Shown piece after piece: positions 11,701-23,295 of a DNA stretch of 64,000 nt. Source of the stretch: Dipteris shenzhenensis (lineage: Eukaryota > Polypodiophyta > Polypodiopsida > Gleicheniales); NCBI GenBank assembly GCA_047967505.1, contig CM106539.1; one strand, given 5' to 3'. The notes beneath the pieces are model-generated. The model made no database searches. It was not told the DNA's origin and was given only the letters and a program-made list of their open reading frames with translations. The translations under genes were made by a program, and so were the position numbers. How positions within the stretch are numbered: the stretch's first letter is position 1; each line of letters opens with the position of its first letter.

Positions 11701-13036
11701 CTCCCAAAATGCTTGCTTAAGTATTGACTTTTGAGCCTCATGACACATTCCAATTCAGGTCCTAACTTCAAGGGATGGCATAATTAACAAAGCATATGTA
11801 GGCGGTACCCCTTAGGCCATGACCTTGAGCCTTGGTGATTGGGTTAAGCAATAAGGATTTACAAATACTTGAGTTCAAACCCATGATGGTAGGTAGAGTA
11901 GATCTTCAAAGGCATCTCGCATAGTGAACAGGGGGACATTTGTCACTCCACATCATTGTTTTGTGTGTTGCACTTATGAACTATTTGTTGCCTAGTTGGG
12001 GACACTCCATGGCTACTCTAATCCATGACATAGGTCCCAACTATAGCAAGCGACATAGAAGATGAGATTACCATCGACTATTGACGTGTGGCATCCATTG
12101 CCATGTCACCATTCTTTGACATGTTAGTAGACACATTAGGCCATGTGGCAGCTGATGCTACATCAACATGCCAAATGCCATTTCCACCTCATCCTATCCA
12201 TTGAGTATACATCATCATGACACATCACATAGTGACATAATCCTTGCATTGCCACATGGCACACAAGCACATAGTGCCACCTCAGTAGGCCAAGCATATG
12301 TAGGCTAGCCATATTAGCATCGTGCCACATCTATGGCATGCCATCTTTTTTGATTACCCACTATGCTTTAATTTTTCATTGTTTTCAAATTAATTGGGAT
12401 TTAGGTGTTAGGCTAGCATAATTATTTTTAGGTGGGTCTAGATAACCAACTCTACAAAATCCCCAACTACTAACACCTGGTACTTTAACCATACAATTAC
12501 TCTAACAAAAGATCTCGTAACCGATCCAGGTACATGTTTTTAAAACCCCATACCTTGGTTTTTGTATGTTTAAATTGTGCCCAATTTGAACCACGGTTTC
12601 ACACATGAACAATACATGATATTCAAATCGTTTTAAGCTTGTTTTAGCTAGTTTTGGGTATCATCATTCACAACAATGATTGTCACCTATTGGTACACCA
12701 TTTTTAGTAGCTTTAGCCATATTGTAATCAATTTTGGTTGGATTTAAGTGTCACCTTCATCGACTTGTTCAAATACCAAATTCTAAAATTATAAAGCCTT
12801 ATTTTGGCTATTTTAGGCACATTTTGTCAAACTAAAACTCTTGTTATAATTTTGATTAGTTTTTTTTGGGTAATTTTGGGCATACATTGGTCAATTTTGA
12901 TCAATTCTTACATCTTTCATCACTAGTACCCTTGTTTTACTGAAAGGAACAATATTTAGAAGTCAAAGGATTATCTTTTAGTTGTTTACACTTTTTGTGT
13001 ATGATAAAATTAAATAATGAGATCATCTCTCTGGAC
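8740..13036. other. Transporter 3' flank and gene-free sequence
   Basis: The first few hundred bases are presumably 3' UTR; no poly(A) site is certain. A 122-codon frame at 9036-9404 resembles no family and is probably untranslated. The rest holds only short overlapping frames. Between about 12060 and 12350 there is a loose cluster of CACATGGC/CATGTGGC-type words. The part next to 13036 should contain the decayed 5' LTR of the following element, but only its last 73 bp can be aligned. Confidence 0.5.
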
Positions 13037-13109
13037 ATTGCTTCCTCATCCCACGTTGCATGATTATTGCTCTCAAACTCTCTCACCTCCTCTCTCCTAC
13101 TTTTCTACA

Positions 13110-13121
13110 TGGTATTAGACC
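13110..13121 (+). other. Primer-binding site, mutated
   Basis: TGGTATTAGACC directly after the LTR end CA is close to TGGTATCAGAGC, the initiator-Met tRNA complement used by most copia elements. Two differences fit its age. Confidence 0.65.
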
Positions 13122-14297
13122 ATTCCTCTCTTGCCATTTGTTGCCTTTTTTGTGTCCTTATCCTTGGAAATCTCCACTGGTTGCTAGTTGGTTGCTCCAA
13201 CAAGTGCATCTTCATTAACAAGCTCACATTTCTAGAAAATTTTGTTATTATTCAACATGGTCATCACCTTAAAGAACAAGGACACCACGGTTTTGGTCGC
13301 CTATAGGTTAATTCCCAATCCTGGGTCTATACAAGCTAAGCACTACCTTGCTAGTCACCATCTTGGTTGGGTTATGACAACTTGCATCTTTGCTAGTTGC
13401 CATCAACGATCAAGCTATTGGCAAAAGATTTGAACCTATGAGGTAGTTTTCTAATAGGTTTTTCAACCAAATGCTCGAGCTTTATATCTATCATTTTTTC
13501 TTTGCTATTGTCTACTATTAATACTGGCTACTAGAAGTGTTGTTTCTATCATCAATTCAAAAGCAAGAAGGTGCTTGGAGAGTATTGCACATAGAGTTTC
13601 TGCACCCTAGTGAAAATCTATCATGGTTCTTTTTCTTCTTAAACATGCATCTACTACTATTATGTCACCATGTTTCTGAAGTAAGAGCATCTACTACTAT
13701 GGCTATTGATCAATTGTTGAAGATTCTATTATTGAAGTATTGGTTGAAGAAACTTCAGTGGTTGCTAGGAGTGTGTTGTTGCTACTCTCGAAAGCAAGTT
13801 CCTTCTCTATGTCATCGATTACTTTGTTCTCTTGCCATTCTTAGATGGCATTCCTTTTGTGTTATAGCTTCTTTGTTCTTGTAGCTATTTTATAGCGACT
13901 CCTTGTTTTGTAAGTCATGAAGCCAACGAGTGCAAAGTCCCCTCTCCAGCTGCATGATTCGATGATTTGATATTTCTTTCTCATAGGTTTTCCAAAGCTT
14001 GGCTAAGGTGGTTTCCAAGGCACCCTCATTTTCTAACATGTGGTTTCTTTTTTTTTATTCCCCTTATTTCAAAATACAAGGTTTTGGTTGGTTGGTCAAC
14101 CTTTACATTGAATGGTGTATTTTAACCCCCCTCATGGCCTTTTTCCCATTGCAAAGGACCTATGTTTAGCCACATATTATCAACATTTTATCTACCTCTT
14201 AAGTCCCATAAACTTTTTTAATGCTTTAGTAGATGTACTATTGAATTCATGAGCATCCTCTACAAGATTTTTTGGGCTCGTATATGTATCTATTTAT

Positions 14298-14970
14298 GTG
14301 TTGATGAGTCTTCTTACCTTTTGGGCTCCAATCCTTAAAGAAATCTCAACCATTAACAAGTTTAACGGTGAGGGTTTCCATTCTTGGCAAACACAAGTCA
14401 AATATTTGCTCATGTTCAACAGCTTACGGCCTCGTGTCAATAGCAAGAAGACTTTGAATCCTACAGTCGCCAATGAGGTGAGGATGATGAGAGAACACAA
14501 GCAATTATCATGCTTACCGTTGACAAACGTATCATCCATCATATTGATGATCTTGTAATGGCTAAGCTAAAATGGGATAAGATGGAAAAATTACATGGTG
14601 CTTTAGCCTTGAGATTACTCAAAGTGATCTTGGCATTTTTTACTTTTTTCACAAAGGGGCTTATGGTCCAAAACGCATCAATAAAAGCTACAATTGAAGA
14701 GGAGTATGAAATCATCATGCTTCTCATTGATGTGGTTAAATCATACTCTAATTTAGTCACAACCTTGAAAAATGTACACAATCGTACACATGAGGGTGTT
14801 ATCTCTTCTCTTCTTAATGAGAAGAAGTTAAGTCCACTAGAGCATCTACATCGAGCACATCAACTATTATGAAGCATTTTTCTTACTACAAAAAGGAACC
14901 GCTTCAAGAAGCACCCTATGCATAAAAGGATAGATGGCCACTTGAGTAGAGAATGCACCACTAAAAAGGA
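14298..14970 (+). pseudogene. Copia Gag (UBN2-type) relic with half zinc knuckle
   Basis: Three frames must be combined. The first has the Gag N-terminal block KFNGEGFHSWQTQVKYLL. The next, from 14510, has IIHHIDDL, AKLKWDKMEKLHGA and SYSNLVTTLKN, followed by VISSLLNEKK, all typical of the copia capsid domain. Just after its stop, near 14930-14970, DGHLSRECTTKK is the second half of a CCHC knuckle. Gag packages the element RNA in the cytoplasm. Frameshifts and a stop make this copy non-functional. Confidence 0.75.
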
Positions 14971-15126
14971 AGAAGGGACCTTAATCAATTATTTACCAAA
15001 TACACTTCTCTAGTCCTTGTACCATGTCTCCTTATTATCCAAAACCTTGTAATAAGCCTATTGATAAAGGCTTCTCGCATTTTGTATATTACTTGATGTA
15101 GTGCAATACTCCTCTCTTAGTTCATA

Positions 15127-15396
15127 TTGAGGGGGGTGCTAAGATTTGATAGCCAAGGTGATTGGAACATCTAGATATTGGATAGGACTTGGTAGCGTAT
15201 ATAGTAAGGTGGTGCCTTGTGTGTAAGGTGTGGAGCACAAGGGGCCTCCTTATTTTGTAAGGTTGATAGTCAATACTATACATGATGTGTTGGAGTATCT
15301 CATTGTTATGGTTCTCCTCCATTGCTTCCTCCTACCACGTTGCATTAATGTTGCTTATTAAACTCCTCACCTCTTCTCTCCTTCTAGTTTTCTACA
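15127..15396 (+). repeat. Polypurine tract and 3' LTR of the gag-only copia relic
   Basis: TTGAGGGGGG (15127-15136) is a polypurine tract; the same motif precedes the LTR of the 25-kb copia element. The LTR itself runs TG...CA from 15137 to 15396 (260 bp). Confidence 0.75.
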
Positions 15397-17180
15397 AATA
15401 GTTAAAAGATAGATCTTTTAATGATGCATGTTGCCCAATGCCAAATTGATAATATTGTACACATGACTGCTAGAGTCAACATTATGACTTGCAAATAGTA
15501 TTTCAAAGAGTCAAGTGGCAATCAAGGGGCTAGTCTTTTCAAGGTACAAGGATTGCTCTAGAAAATGGGTGCATTAGATCAATGTGGGAGTTGTGTGCTT
15601 CATGCTAGAGTTAGATCAATGTTAGAGGTACGCTCTAAACCAATGTCAAAGTTATGTTCAACCTATTTTTTTTTATAAATTTATATGTGATCTTGAAGAG
15701 CATGCAAAATCATTTCAAAGCATGTAAAAGGAATTAGGAGATAGAGTGTACTTTTCTCAAAATAATATTTACTTCAAAGCATGTCCACAAAATAAATTAA
15801 GATAAACATAATGTCTAGAGCAAAAAAAAGTGATAGAAAAACGTTCACAAAATCGCATAGAGTAAACATCAATTTCTATACTCTCAAGGAGCAACTGAGC
15901 TAGAGCCCACGCCTATTGTTGCAACTTGCTTATGAGATTGGTCCTATGTCTTGGCTATTTAGATTAGTAAATTGAGTGAAATCAAATGACTCAAATGCCT
16001 CATCCCTATCTATTTCTCCAAACGAAATTCTATAACATGTGTAGCCTTTAGAGACATTTATCAATGATTTGGATATATAGAATGGACAAAGGCCCTCAAG
16101 TCAAGCAAAAACTATGTAAGACTCTTATACTTGATGAGATAAAGCTTAAGGTCTGGTAGTCTAAGCATTGGAATCTAGTTGCCCCTTCAATTCAACCTTT
16201 TAAAGTTATTTTTATCCCTTTTATGACTCTCTGCCTCTCTTTGGTTTTTAGAAAATCTCTTTATTTTAAAGTCTCTCGGTCTCTCTTCCTCCCTCTCGCC
16301 CCCTCTATCTTTGCCTTTCCCCTCTTATGAAGGACACGAGTCTATAGAAGATTTTGTAAATTTTTGAATGGGAACATTGTTAAAAGTCCAAGGTTGCTAA
16401 AATGATGAGATGATAGGACAAGAATTTAAGGTTCCCAAAAAGATGTCATTTTGCCTCCCTACAATCCTCCACAAACATAGCAGTTGAGGGATATGTTCCC
16501 GACCTAATGCTTGGTCGCTTGGATCCCTCACCATACTTTTTGGCATCTGCCTCTACTTTATCTTCCCCTTCCGTCTCCCCCTCGAGTTTTTCCTCTCTAA
16601 ATTTTCATTTCTTACTGCCTCCCCGTCCCCGTCCTCCTCCAGGCTCCCCCTTTCATATTCTGGAAGGTGATGCAATCATGGAGAAAAAGGAGCGTAACAA
16701 ATTATTGACCCTTGCATGCGCGAGCGAGCATGTGCACATGTGCACACACACAAACAGTGTGTCCTGTTGATGTATTTTTTCTTGCACACATGTACATGCG
16801 CACATAAGCAAGATTCTTCCTAAACGAATCGAACATAGGAAGGCGAGAGGGAATCGAATACAGGCAGTTGACAGGTAGGGAATCAAGTAAAGCCTGATGC
16901 CAGGTGGTAAGAGTCTTCCTAAGGGATTCCAGAATGAGCTGAGGTGCACTTGCTCGTCAGCTATTGCTAATGTGGAGCCATCAACTGTCATAGTCTTGGG
17001 TTGAGGGAATATCAATATGGACATTCCGATCATAATTTCTTCCTCATCGTAATGCCCTCCCTGAAATCACCTGTTGGAAACAACATGCCCGGATGCTACC
17101 ATCTCTGAATGTACACATGTTAGCTTGTAATCCCTCTCCCCAAGCCTTTGACGACGGCGGGTTGGCAAAGGGGGGGCTGG
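15397..17180. other. Anonymous sequence
   Basis: No recognisable coding sequence. It contains a pyrimidine-rich part (16230-16330 and 16560-16650) and a CA/TG-rich part (16720-16805). Confidence 0.5.
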
Positions 17181-17245
17181 CCTTTCCCACTCATAAAATG
17201 GCTCACGGGCTACCTGCGCGCTCACCATTTTATGAGGGGGAAAGG
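17181..17245. repeat. 21-bp inverted repeat (hairpin)
   Basis: The arms 17181-17201 (CCTTTCCCACTCATAAAATG and one more G) and 17225-17245 pair with one mismatch across a 23-nt loop. The stem is long enough to be non-random. It could be the core of a small fold-back element or a transcript hairpin. Confidence 0.85.
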
Positions 17246-17333
17246 CGTCCCATCGCCTCCCTTTCCCTACTCTGTCAAGGTCGCTATGGTTGACCGGGAT
17301 TACATCCTGATCATCCACCTCTAACCTCCTAAA

Positions 17334-17615
17334 ACCCGGAATCCTCCACTCAAAACCTTGGCCAAAAGTCACGGGAATTCTCCACGTGGCCTCCCCAGCT
17401 CACCTTGATGGCCAACCAGGAAGGGCTAACTGTCACCCTTTTCTGGTCGGAATTGGTCCGAATTCCTCTCAGAAACCCGGAATCCTCCACTCAAAACCTT
17501 GGCCAAAACTCACGGGAATCCTCCACGTGGCCTCCCCATCTCACCTTGACGGCCAACCAGGAAGGGCCAACTGTCACCCTTTTTTGGTCGGAATCGGGCC
17601 ACATTCCTCTCAGAA
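17334..17615. repeat. 141-bp tandem duplication
   Basis: Two adjacent copies, 17334-17474 and 17475-17615, both starting ACCCGGAATCCTCCAC and sharing CTCAAAACCTTGGCCAAAA, with only scattered substitutions. The period is a multiple of three, so the frame stays open through both copies, but no protein family is recognised. Confidence 0.9.
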
Positions 17616-17858
17616 AGGACTTTGCGTGGCCCATGTGGACTCCTTGAATACACGAGTCATGATGAAAGGGATGCCATGTCAAGATGAATGGTAGTTACGA
17701 TGATTTTGAATTAAAAAGCTTACTATTTATTGACTGATTGTCTCATTGCCAGTCCAAGCTACGCTTTGTGGAACCATGGTGGCTGTAAATTTTCCAAATT
17801 GGCTATGGTTTCTCTCTTTCCTTCACATCTTCTAGTTTGATCCATCCCCTCCAGCACA

Positions 17859-18080
17859 TTGGCTTGCCCCAAAGAAGCTCTGATCGTCTCCTCCTTTGTT
17901 ACCGATGCTGGATTAGCTTGTTGGGACCTCGCTACCGGACACCATCTCCCCCGTCGCTTGAATTGTGCCTACCCTCGCAATGGATTGGTCTGTTTGGGAC
18001 ATCATTCTTTGGTAGCCTCGCAAATACAACGGAATGGCATGGTTGGCAACGGCAAGATTTTCTTTTGGGCATTGGATAAG
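17859..18080 (+). pseudogene. RID3/IPI3/WDR18-like WD40 protein, first exon
   Basis: An open frame of 74 codons resembles the start of plant ROOT INITIATION DEFECTIVE 3 and human WDR18, a WD40 subunit of the Rix1/PELP1 complex in 60S ribosome maturation: IVSSFVTDAG, CWDLATG, GLVCLG, LVASQ and GKIFFWALDK. It ends at a good donor, AAG|GTAATT, in phase 0. The initiator position is TTG, with no in-frame ATG upstream before non-coding sequence, so the start may have been lost. Further pieces of the same protein lie at 23.3-23.6 kb. With the middle exon not found, I call it a broken gene, but a divergent working gene with a 5-kb intron cannot be excluded. Confidence 0.6.
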
Positions 18081-18619
18081 GTAATTGGCACTCTTAAAAA
18101 ATGGATCAATTTCAATTAAAATATGTGCACTCCTTTCATGAAGGAGGCCCAAAAGACTAACCTCATCACGTGTGGCAAATTTGGGATGGAAATTTTGAAG
18201 GTCACAACTCTTCTCAGAAAATGGATGGTTGGGATACATGGACTTGCATTTCGGCTGATAGCACATGGTAGACAACCAATTGCCTCGTGGCAAGTTGGGG
18301 CTACTCTAGATCAGTTGAGGGAGCTTGACTATATATAGATCACTCACTTCCTCATTTCATCATCGATTTTAGCATTCTTCAGCTTAGCATTAGCCCCTTC
18401 AGCCATCAACAGATCCACATGGACCAACAATGCCTTGATCATTAGTTAGGGAGAAGGAGAAGGAGAAGCATGTCTCTCTCCATCTCCTCATGGAGCTTCT
18501 CGAGGTACAGGCTGTCATGATTACCTATTGGAGTGCTGTGATTGCTTCTATATTGAGGACCTAACCATGCAGAGAGAAGGTTACACAAGGATTTTTACAG
18601 ACACCATCAAGTTGAATCA

Positions 18620-20150
18620 TTTCTCTCTCCTTGTACATAGGATCCATTCAAGAAGGCAGGTTGCTACATGTCTAGATCACAAAAATTGGATTTGAATCTA
18701 ATGTTGTAGTGAACAAGTCAACACCAAGAAGGAGAGAGCAACATCTATGCATGGAAATGGTTCCTGGCTTGTGTGCTTCTTATTGTGCTCATGTAAGGAT
18801 GAAAAGGCCTTGTCAAAAGGTAAGCGTTTTCATAGACAAATTATTGGAAGTGGCCTCAAGCGAAATACTATTTTGGAATCCCTGTTCGTACGAACGTGTG
18901 GCAAATGTGCAGCCTTGGTGGTGTTTATCACTTTGGATGAGCGTCGTGTTTCTTTGTGGGGCTTTGGCATTAGAGTGCATGCCCAAAGCTTTGGCATTAG
19001 AGTGCATGCCCAAAACGAGAACAATAAGGAGGCCCTCTGACTTCTCAAAGACATGAAAGCACAAGGAACGATGCCAAACAAGTTACATTCGCTTATACTC
19101 TTACTGCATTTGCTAGTCAAGTAATTTTGAACATGACAAACGGCTACATGCTCACATCCAAAAGGCTACATTCAACGTAGATGTTTTTGTGGGTATTTCC
19201 CTTCTCAATATGTATGCCAAGAGTGGTAGCTCAGATCATGCACTATAAATGTTCAAAAAAATGCCAAAGCTAAATGTAGTTTCAGGGAATGTCATGCCAG
19301 GTAGTGCATGCTCGAAATGGAAAATCCAAGTAGGCTCTTGAAGTTTTTGATGAGATGTAGCGAAATGGAGTAATGCCAAGAAGAGTTACTTTTATTTGCA
19401 TTATCAACGCATGTACTAGCCAAGCAACTCTAGCTGAAGGCAGGTGGGTCCATGAATTCATTATTAAGAGCGGATTTGACCTAGATATTGTGGTGGGAAA
19501 TGCTTTGATCCACATGTATGGGAAATGTGGTCCTTGAGGATGCACAAAGGACTTTTGAGAGAATGAAAAAATGGGATGTGATATCTTGGACTGCTATGAT
19601 TTTAGATTATGCCTTCCATGACAAGGTCCGAGAGGTTGTCCAGCTATATTTTAATATGCAAATATTTAGATAAGGTGACTCTCATTGCAGTTCTGGAGGC
19701 ATGTGCAAGTGAGGCTTTGTTACCTCAAGGCAAGTGGTTTCATTTGCAGATCTCAAAGAGTGGCATCAAGCCAGATATTCTCATGGGAACTGCACATCGG
19801 TATGTATGGAAAATGTTGATGTTTAGACCATGCAAGGGAGGTTTTTGACAAAATGCCCAAGGAAGATGTAGTTACATGGATACTCTAATAGCAGCCTATG
19901 GTCAACTTGGGCTAGGAGAGAAGGCTTTTCAACTATTTGGTAGAATGCATCAGGAAGGAATAAAGCTAAAGAATGTGACCTTTGTTTGTGTTATCAATGC
20001 ATGCATGGGTTGTGGAGCATTAGTTGAAGGTCGACGAGTGCCAATGCCTGCATTTTGGATCTTGAGCTGGCTCAATATGTTAATGTGGGGGCAGCTCTTA
20101 TGAATATGTATGGAAAATGTGGCAACCTCCAACAATGCTTCTACTCCTAC
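18620..20150 (+). pseudogene. PLS-class pentatricopeptide repeat (PPR) pseudogene
   Basis: Repeats of the plant PPR pattern appear in all three frames: SIQEGRLLHV and KIGFESNVVV near 18640; LSKGKRFHRQIIGSG near 18810; a DVFVGISLLNMYAKSGS block near 19180; VTFICIINACTSQ, WVHEFIIKSG and ALIHMYGKCG near 19390-19530; VTLIAVLEACASE and GTAHRYVWKM near 19675-19810; NVTFVCVINACMG and MNMYGKCGNL near 19970-20120. At least five frame changes and several stops interrupt them. PPR proteins bind organellar RNA, and PLS-class members direct C-to-U editing. No E or DYW domain is seen. It lies between exons of the WD40 gene, so it probably inserted there. Confidence 0.85.
18961..19014. repeat. 27-bp tandem duplication inside the PPR pseudogene
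   Basis: Two identical 27-bp units beginning GCTTTGGCATTAGAGTGCAT (18961-18987 and 18988-19014). The period keeps the frame. Confidence 0.95.
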
Positions 20151-20754
20151 ATCTCCTCCAAATTTGGCTAGAACTATGCTGGAAATGACCAGATCTAATG
20201 CATGTTGACACGCTACATGTAGATGGAGGAAGTGTTGCATTATTGTTAGAGACTGAGTGAAGGGCAGTTCTAAGAGTGGATCCAGGAGGCAGAGGAGAAC
20301 TGCAGCACAAGATCACAGAGTTGAATGTATCAAATGTAAGTATTGGAGCTACTTTTCATATGCGCGGTAGGTTATAGAAGATCATAATAATGCAACAATG
20401 AAGGGGGTCACATAGATGCAATACTACTGGGTATCATGAATGTTCAACACTAGAGGGCATCATGCTGATGCAACAAATGGTCATTCTTGTCATAGTTCTT
20501 TAGTGACATTGCTGAATCAATCACTTCATTCTTTGCAAGGAAGGATCTGTTCTTGTGGTGAACCAGCTACTCCAGTTACATGGTAGTATAGGGTAGTTTT
20601 CTAGGCTATAAGGTAGTGTCAATTACTCTAGTGCCAACATTACAACCTATAGGAGTACTTGTATAGCTTTTACAATGACCTAGCCATGCAGAGAGAAGCT
20701 TACATACAGGCTTTTTGTAAGCAATGCTGGATAGGTAACTCACTGTCCCAACTA

Positions 20755-20870
20755 TAAATAGCTTTACAACTATTTGGTCAATTGAGGTAAAAGTCTTCAA
20801 GCAAAAAAATATGACCTTCATCTCTGTTATCACTGTTTATAGTCATATAGGTTCGATTGTTGATAGGAGA
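20755..20870 (+). pseudogene. Further PPR fragment
   Basis: Residues ALQLFGQL, then in another frame MTFISVITVYSHIG, match the junction between two PPR motifs. It is probably the 3' part of the same pseudogene, separated by about 600 bp of unrelated sequence. Confidence 0.5.
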
Positions 20871-21051
20871 TGATAATTTGCCTTAGCCTTGGGTAGTTGT
20901 TGTGATGATGTATGTCTACTTAAGGCTATCTGTGACACTTCTATCTCATCTTTGTTTGTGTCATTGTGCTATTATCGTTAGTTGTAATTGCATTTTTCTT
21001 TTGCAATCTGCTAAATCTAATTTTTTGAAAACAAAACATGTGGTTCTTTAA

Positions 21052-21300
21052 AAAATGCAAAGTGCTATTTGATTACATAATACAATAATCAGTTGTCTCA
21101 TTTCTAAAATTCAAAATCAAGATTATATTTTTCCCATTCCAATGTTTGTAAAATGTCTTCAACTTTAGGATATTGCTATTTATAAAATGCACAGTGCTAT
21201 CTACTTATATAATACAATAATTTGTTATCTTATTTCTAAAATTTAAAGTGAGGATCACATTTTTGAATTCTTATCTTTGTAAAGTGTCTTCAAATATATT
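21052..21300. repeat. 132-bp tandem duplication, AT-rich
   Basis: Blocks beginning AAAATGCAAAGTGCTAT (21052) and AAAATGCACAGTGCTAT (21184) share the following ATAATACAATAAT and TTTCTAAAATT stretches. A weaker third relative occurs near 22930-23000, so this block may flank or belong to the array that follows. Confidence 0.75.
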
Positions 21301-21589
21301 TTATAGCTCTATTCAATTGGTAATTTGCAAGGTGTTCACTGGACTATGATCTAGGACAATAGAAATACAATAGGTACTTCTACGGTAGCATTTAACTAAT
21401 TTCACAAACATGAAAACATTAGTTAGTAGAAAAGAAAAAGCAACTTCTTATATTAGCATTCAAATAGCACAAATTCCTCATGGTAATTAATCAAGAAATT
21501 TCTTGAATGATATAAAACCTCTTAATTCATTATGAAGATCCTATTTTGTGTCTTTATTAATATAATATATTTTAACATTATCACCTAAA

Positions 21590-22900
21590 TGAAAAGTGCT
21601 ATGCACTAAATGCAAAGTTCTATATGCCAAATTCAAATTGCTACATGCTATATGCAAAATACTATGTGCAAAATGTAAAATGATATGGACCCAAGGAAGG
21701 GCACATTCCTTGGTCTTATAATTTTTGGAAAGAGAGTGTGCCAACTCTTTCCCCACACTATACGTGTGGCTATGTGCTAAATGCAAAGTACCATGTTTAA
21801 AATACAAAGCGCTATGTGCAAAATTCAAATTGCTAAGTGCTAAATTTGACTGCTTTGTACTAAGTGCAAGTTGAAAGTACTATGTGCTAAATGAAAAGTC
21901 CTATATGCCAAAATACTATGCACTAAATGCAAAATGATATCAACCCAAGGAAGGGCACATTCCTTGGTCTTATAATTTTTGGAGAGAAAGTGTGCCAACT
22001 CTCCCCCCACACTATACATGTGGTTATGTGATAAATGCAAAGTATTATGTGCAAAATACAAAATGCTATGTGCAAAATTCAAATTGCTAATTGCTAAATT
22101 GAAAATGCTTTGTGCTAAGTGCAAGTTGAACGTACTATCTGCTAAATGAAAAGTGCTATATCCCAAATTCAAATTGCTACCAAATATACGCAAAATGCTA
22201 TCTGCTAAACCCAAACTAATATAAGCCCAAGAAAGGGCACGTTTCTTGGTCTCGTAATTTTTAGAGAGGAAGCGTGCCAACTCTTCCCCCACACATACGT
22301 GTGGTTATGAAAGTATTATGTGCAAAATGCCGCAAGTGCTATGTGTAGAATGCAAAGAGCTAATTGACATGTGCTATATTCGAACTGCTATATGCTACAT
22401 TCGAATTGATATATGCTATATCCAAATTGCTATCAACATAAAGTAGAGGTGTTATAAATTCTATGTGTGAAATATAAAGCGTTAAATACATTTTGCTACA
22501 TGCTATATGATATGTGCTAAATGCAAACTTATATGAACCCAAAGAAAGGGATGTTCCTTGGGCTTATAATTTAAGAGAGGAAGTGTGCTAGTTCCTCCCA
22601 CATAAATGTATGGTTGTATGCGAAATGAAAATTTATATGTGGCACATGGAAAGTGTTATGTGCTAAATTTAAATTCCTATCTACTAAATTTAACTTTATA
22701 TGTCTTGAATGCGATTTGAATGAACATAGAAAGTGCACCTTCCTTTGTCTTATAACTTTTGGAAAAAAACTGTGCAAACACTATCCCCACAAAAACGTGT
22801 GGTTATGTGCTAAATGCAAGATACTATGTGATCTTATAAATTTTGGAGAAGGGTGTGAAGTCTCCCTCCACACTAGTGTGATTATGTGTAAAATGCAAAT
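21590..22900. repeat. Tandem array of hairpin-bearing units and TGCTAAATGCAAA words
   Basis: Five to six units of roughly 240-300 bp each, the last ones shorter. Each has a conserved block with two inverted repeats: CCAAGGAA...TTCCTTGG (21691-21713; 21945-21967; 22227-22249 as CCAAGAAA...TTTCTTGG; weaker at 22538 and 22725), and CCACAC...GTGTGG (21753-21769 and equivalents). Between the blocks are degenerate runs of words such as TGCTAAATGCAAA and TATGTGCAAAAT. Open frames on the minus strand (21541-21828 and 21840-22292) are by-products of these words, read as repeated HLAHS-like peptides, and are not proposed as genes. Confidence 0.85.
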
Positions 22901-23295
22901 TGTGTATTTGTAAAATTCAAATTTAACAAAATTTACACAATGCTATCCTATTACTCAATGAAGTAATAAGTCATCTTTTATTTTTTAAAACTCTACACAA
23001 ACCTACCGTCTTAAATCATTTTACAAATTCAATCATCTTTTTGGGCAAAAGAATTGTGCCATAAAATGATGATTTGAGCTCTTCTTGAACCATGTGTCAA
23101 AGTCTTATCAATAGCAAATATTAATACTAAATTTTTGGGGAATGGAAAGTAATTCATCTAAAGTATATTCTAGCTCAATCTAGCCACCTGCCCAAAACTA
23201 GTTAATATTTTATTGTTAGCATGGTCACGTAGTCTTCCCCTGGCTATACAATTAACTTTCCCCCATGGCTGAATTCTAAGGTTTCGAGCTAGAAC

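Larger units (their letters stand above)
13037..15396 (+). mobile_element. Gag-only Ty1/copia relic (TR-GAG-like)
   Basis: The ends match: about 73 bp ending CTACA at 13109 resembles the last 76 bp of the 3' LTR (15321-15396), both with ATTGCTTCCTC and CACGTTGCAT. A primer-binding-site-like sequence directly follows the left LTR, and a polypurine tract directly precedes the right one. Inside there is only a copia Gag relic and a long leader; protease, integrase and RT are absent, and gag runs almost straight into the polypurine tract. Gag-only LTR elements (TR-GAGs) are known in plants; this may be a decayed one or an internal deletion product. Confidence 0.75.

Noticed and set aside
21541-22292. 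Minus-strand frames with repeated HLAHS-like peptides, resembling a repeat protein
   Set aside because: They follow the TGCTAAATGCAAA words of the tandem array and break at unit borders; no start or domain supports a gene.
21590-22900. Regular repeats considered as a CRISPR array
   Set aside because: Units are about 240-300 bp, diverged, without uniform short repeats and unique spacers, and the context is a plant genome.
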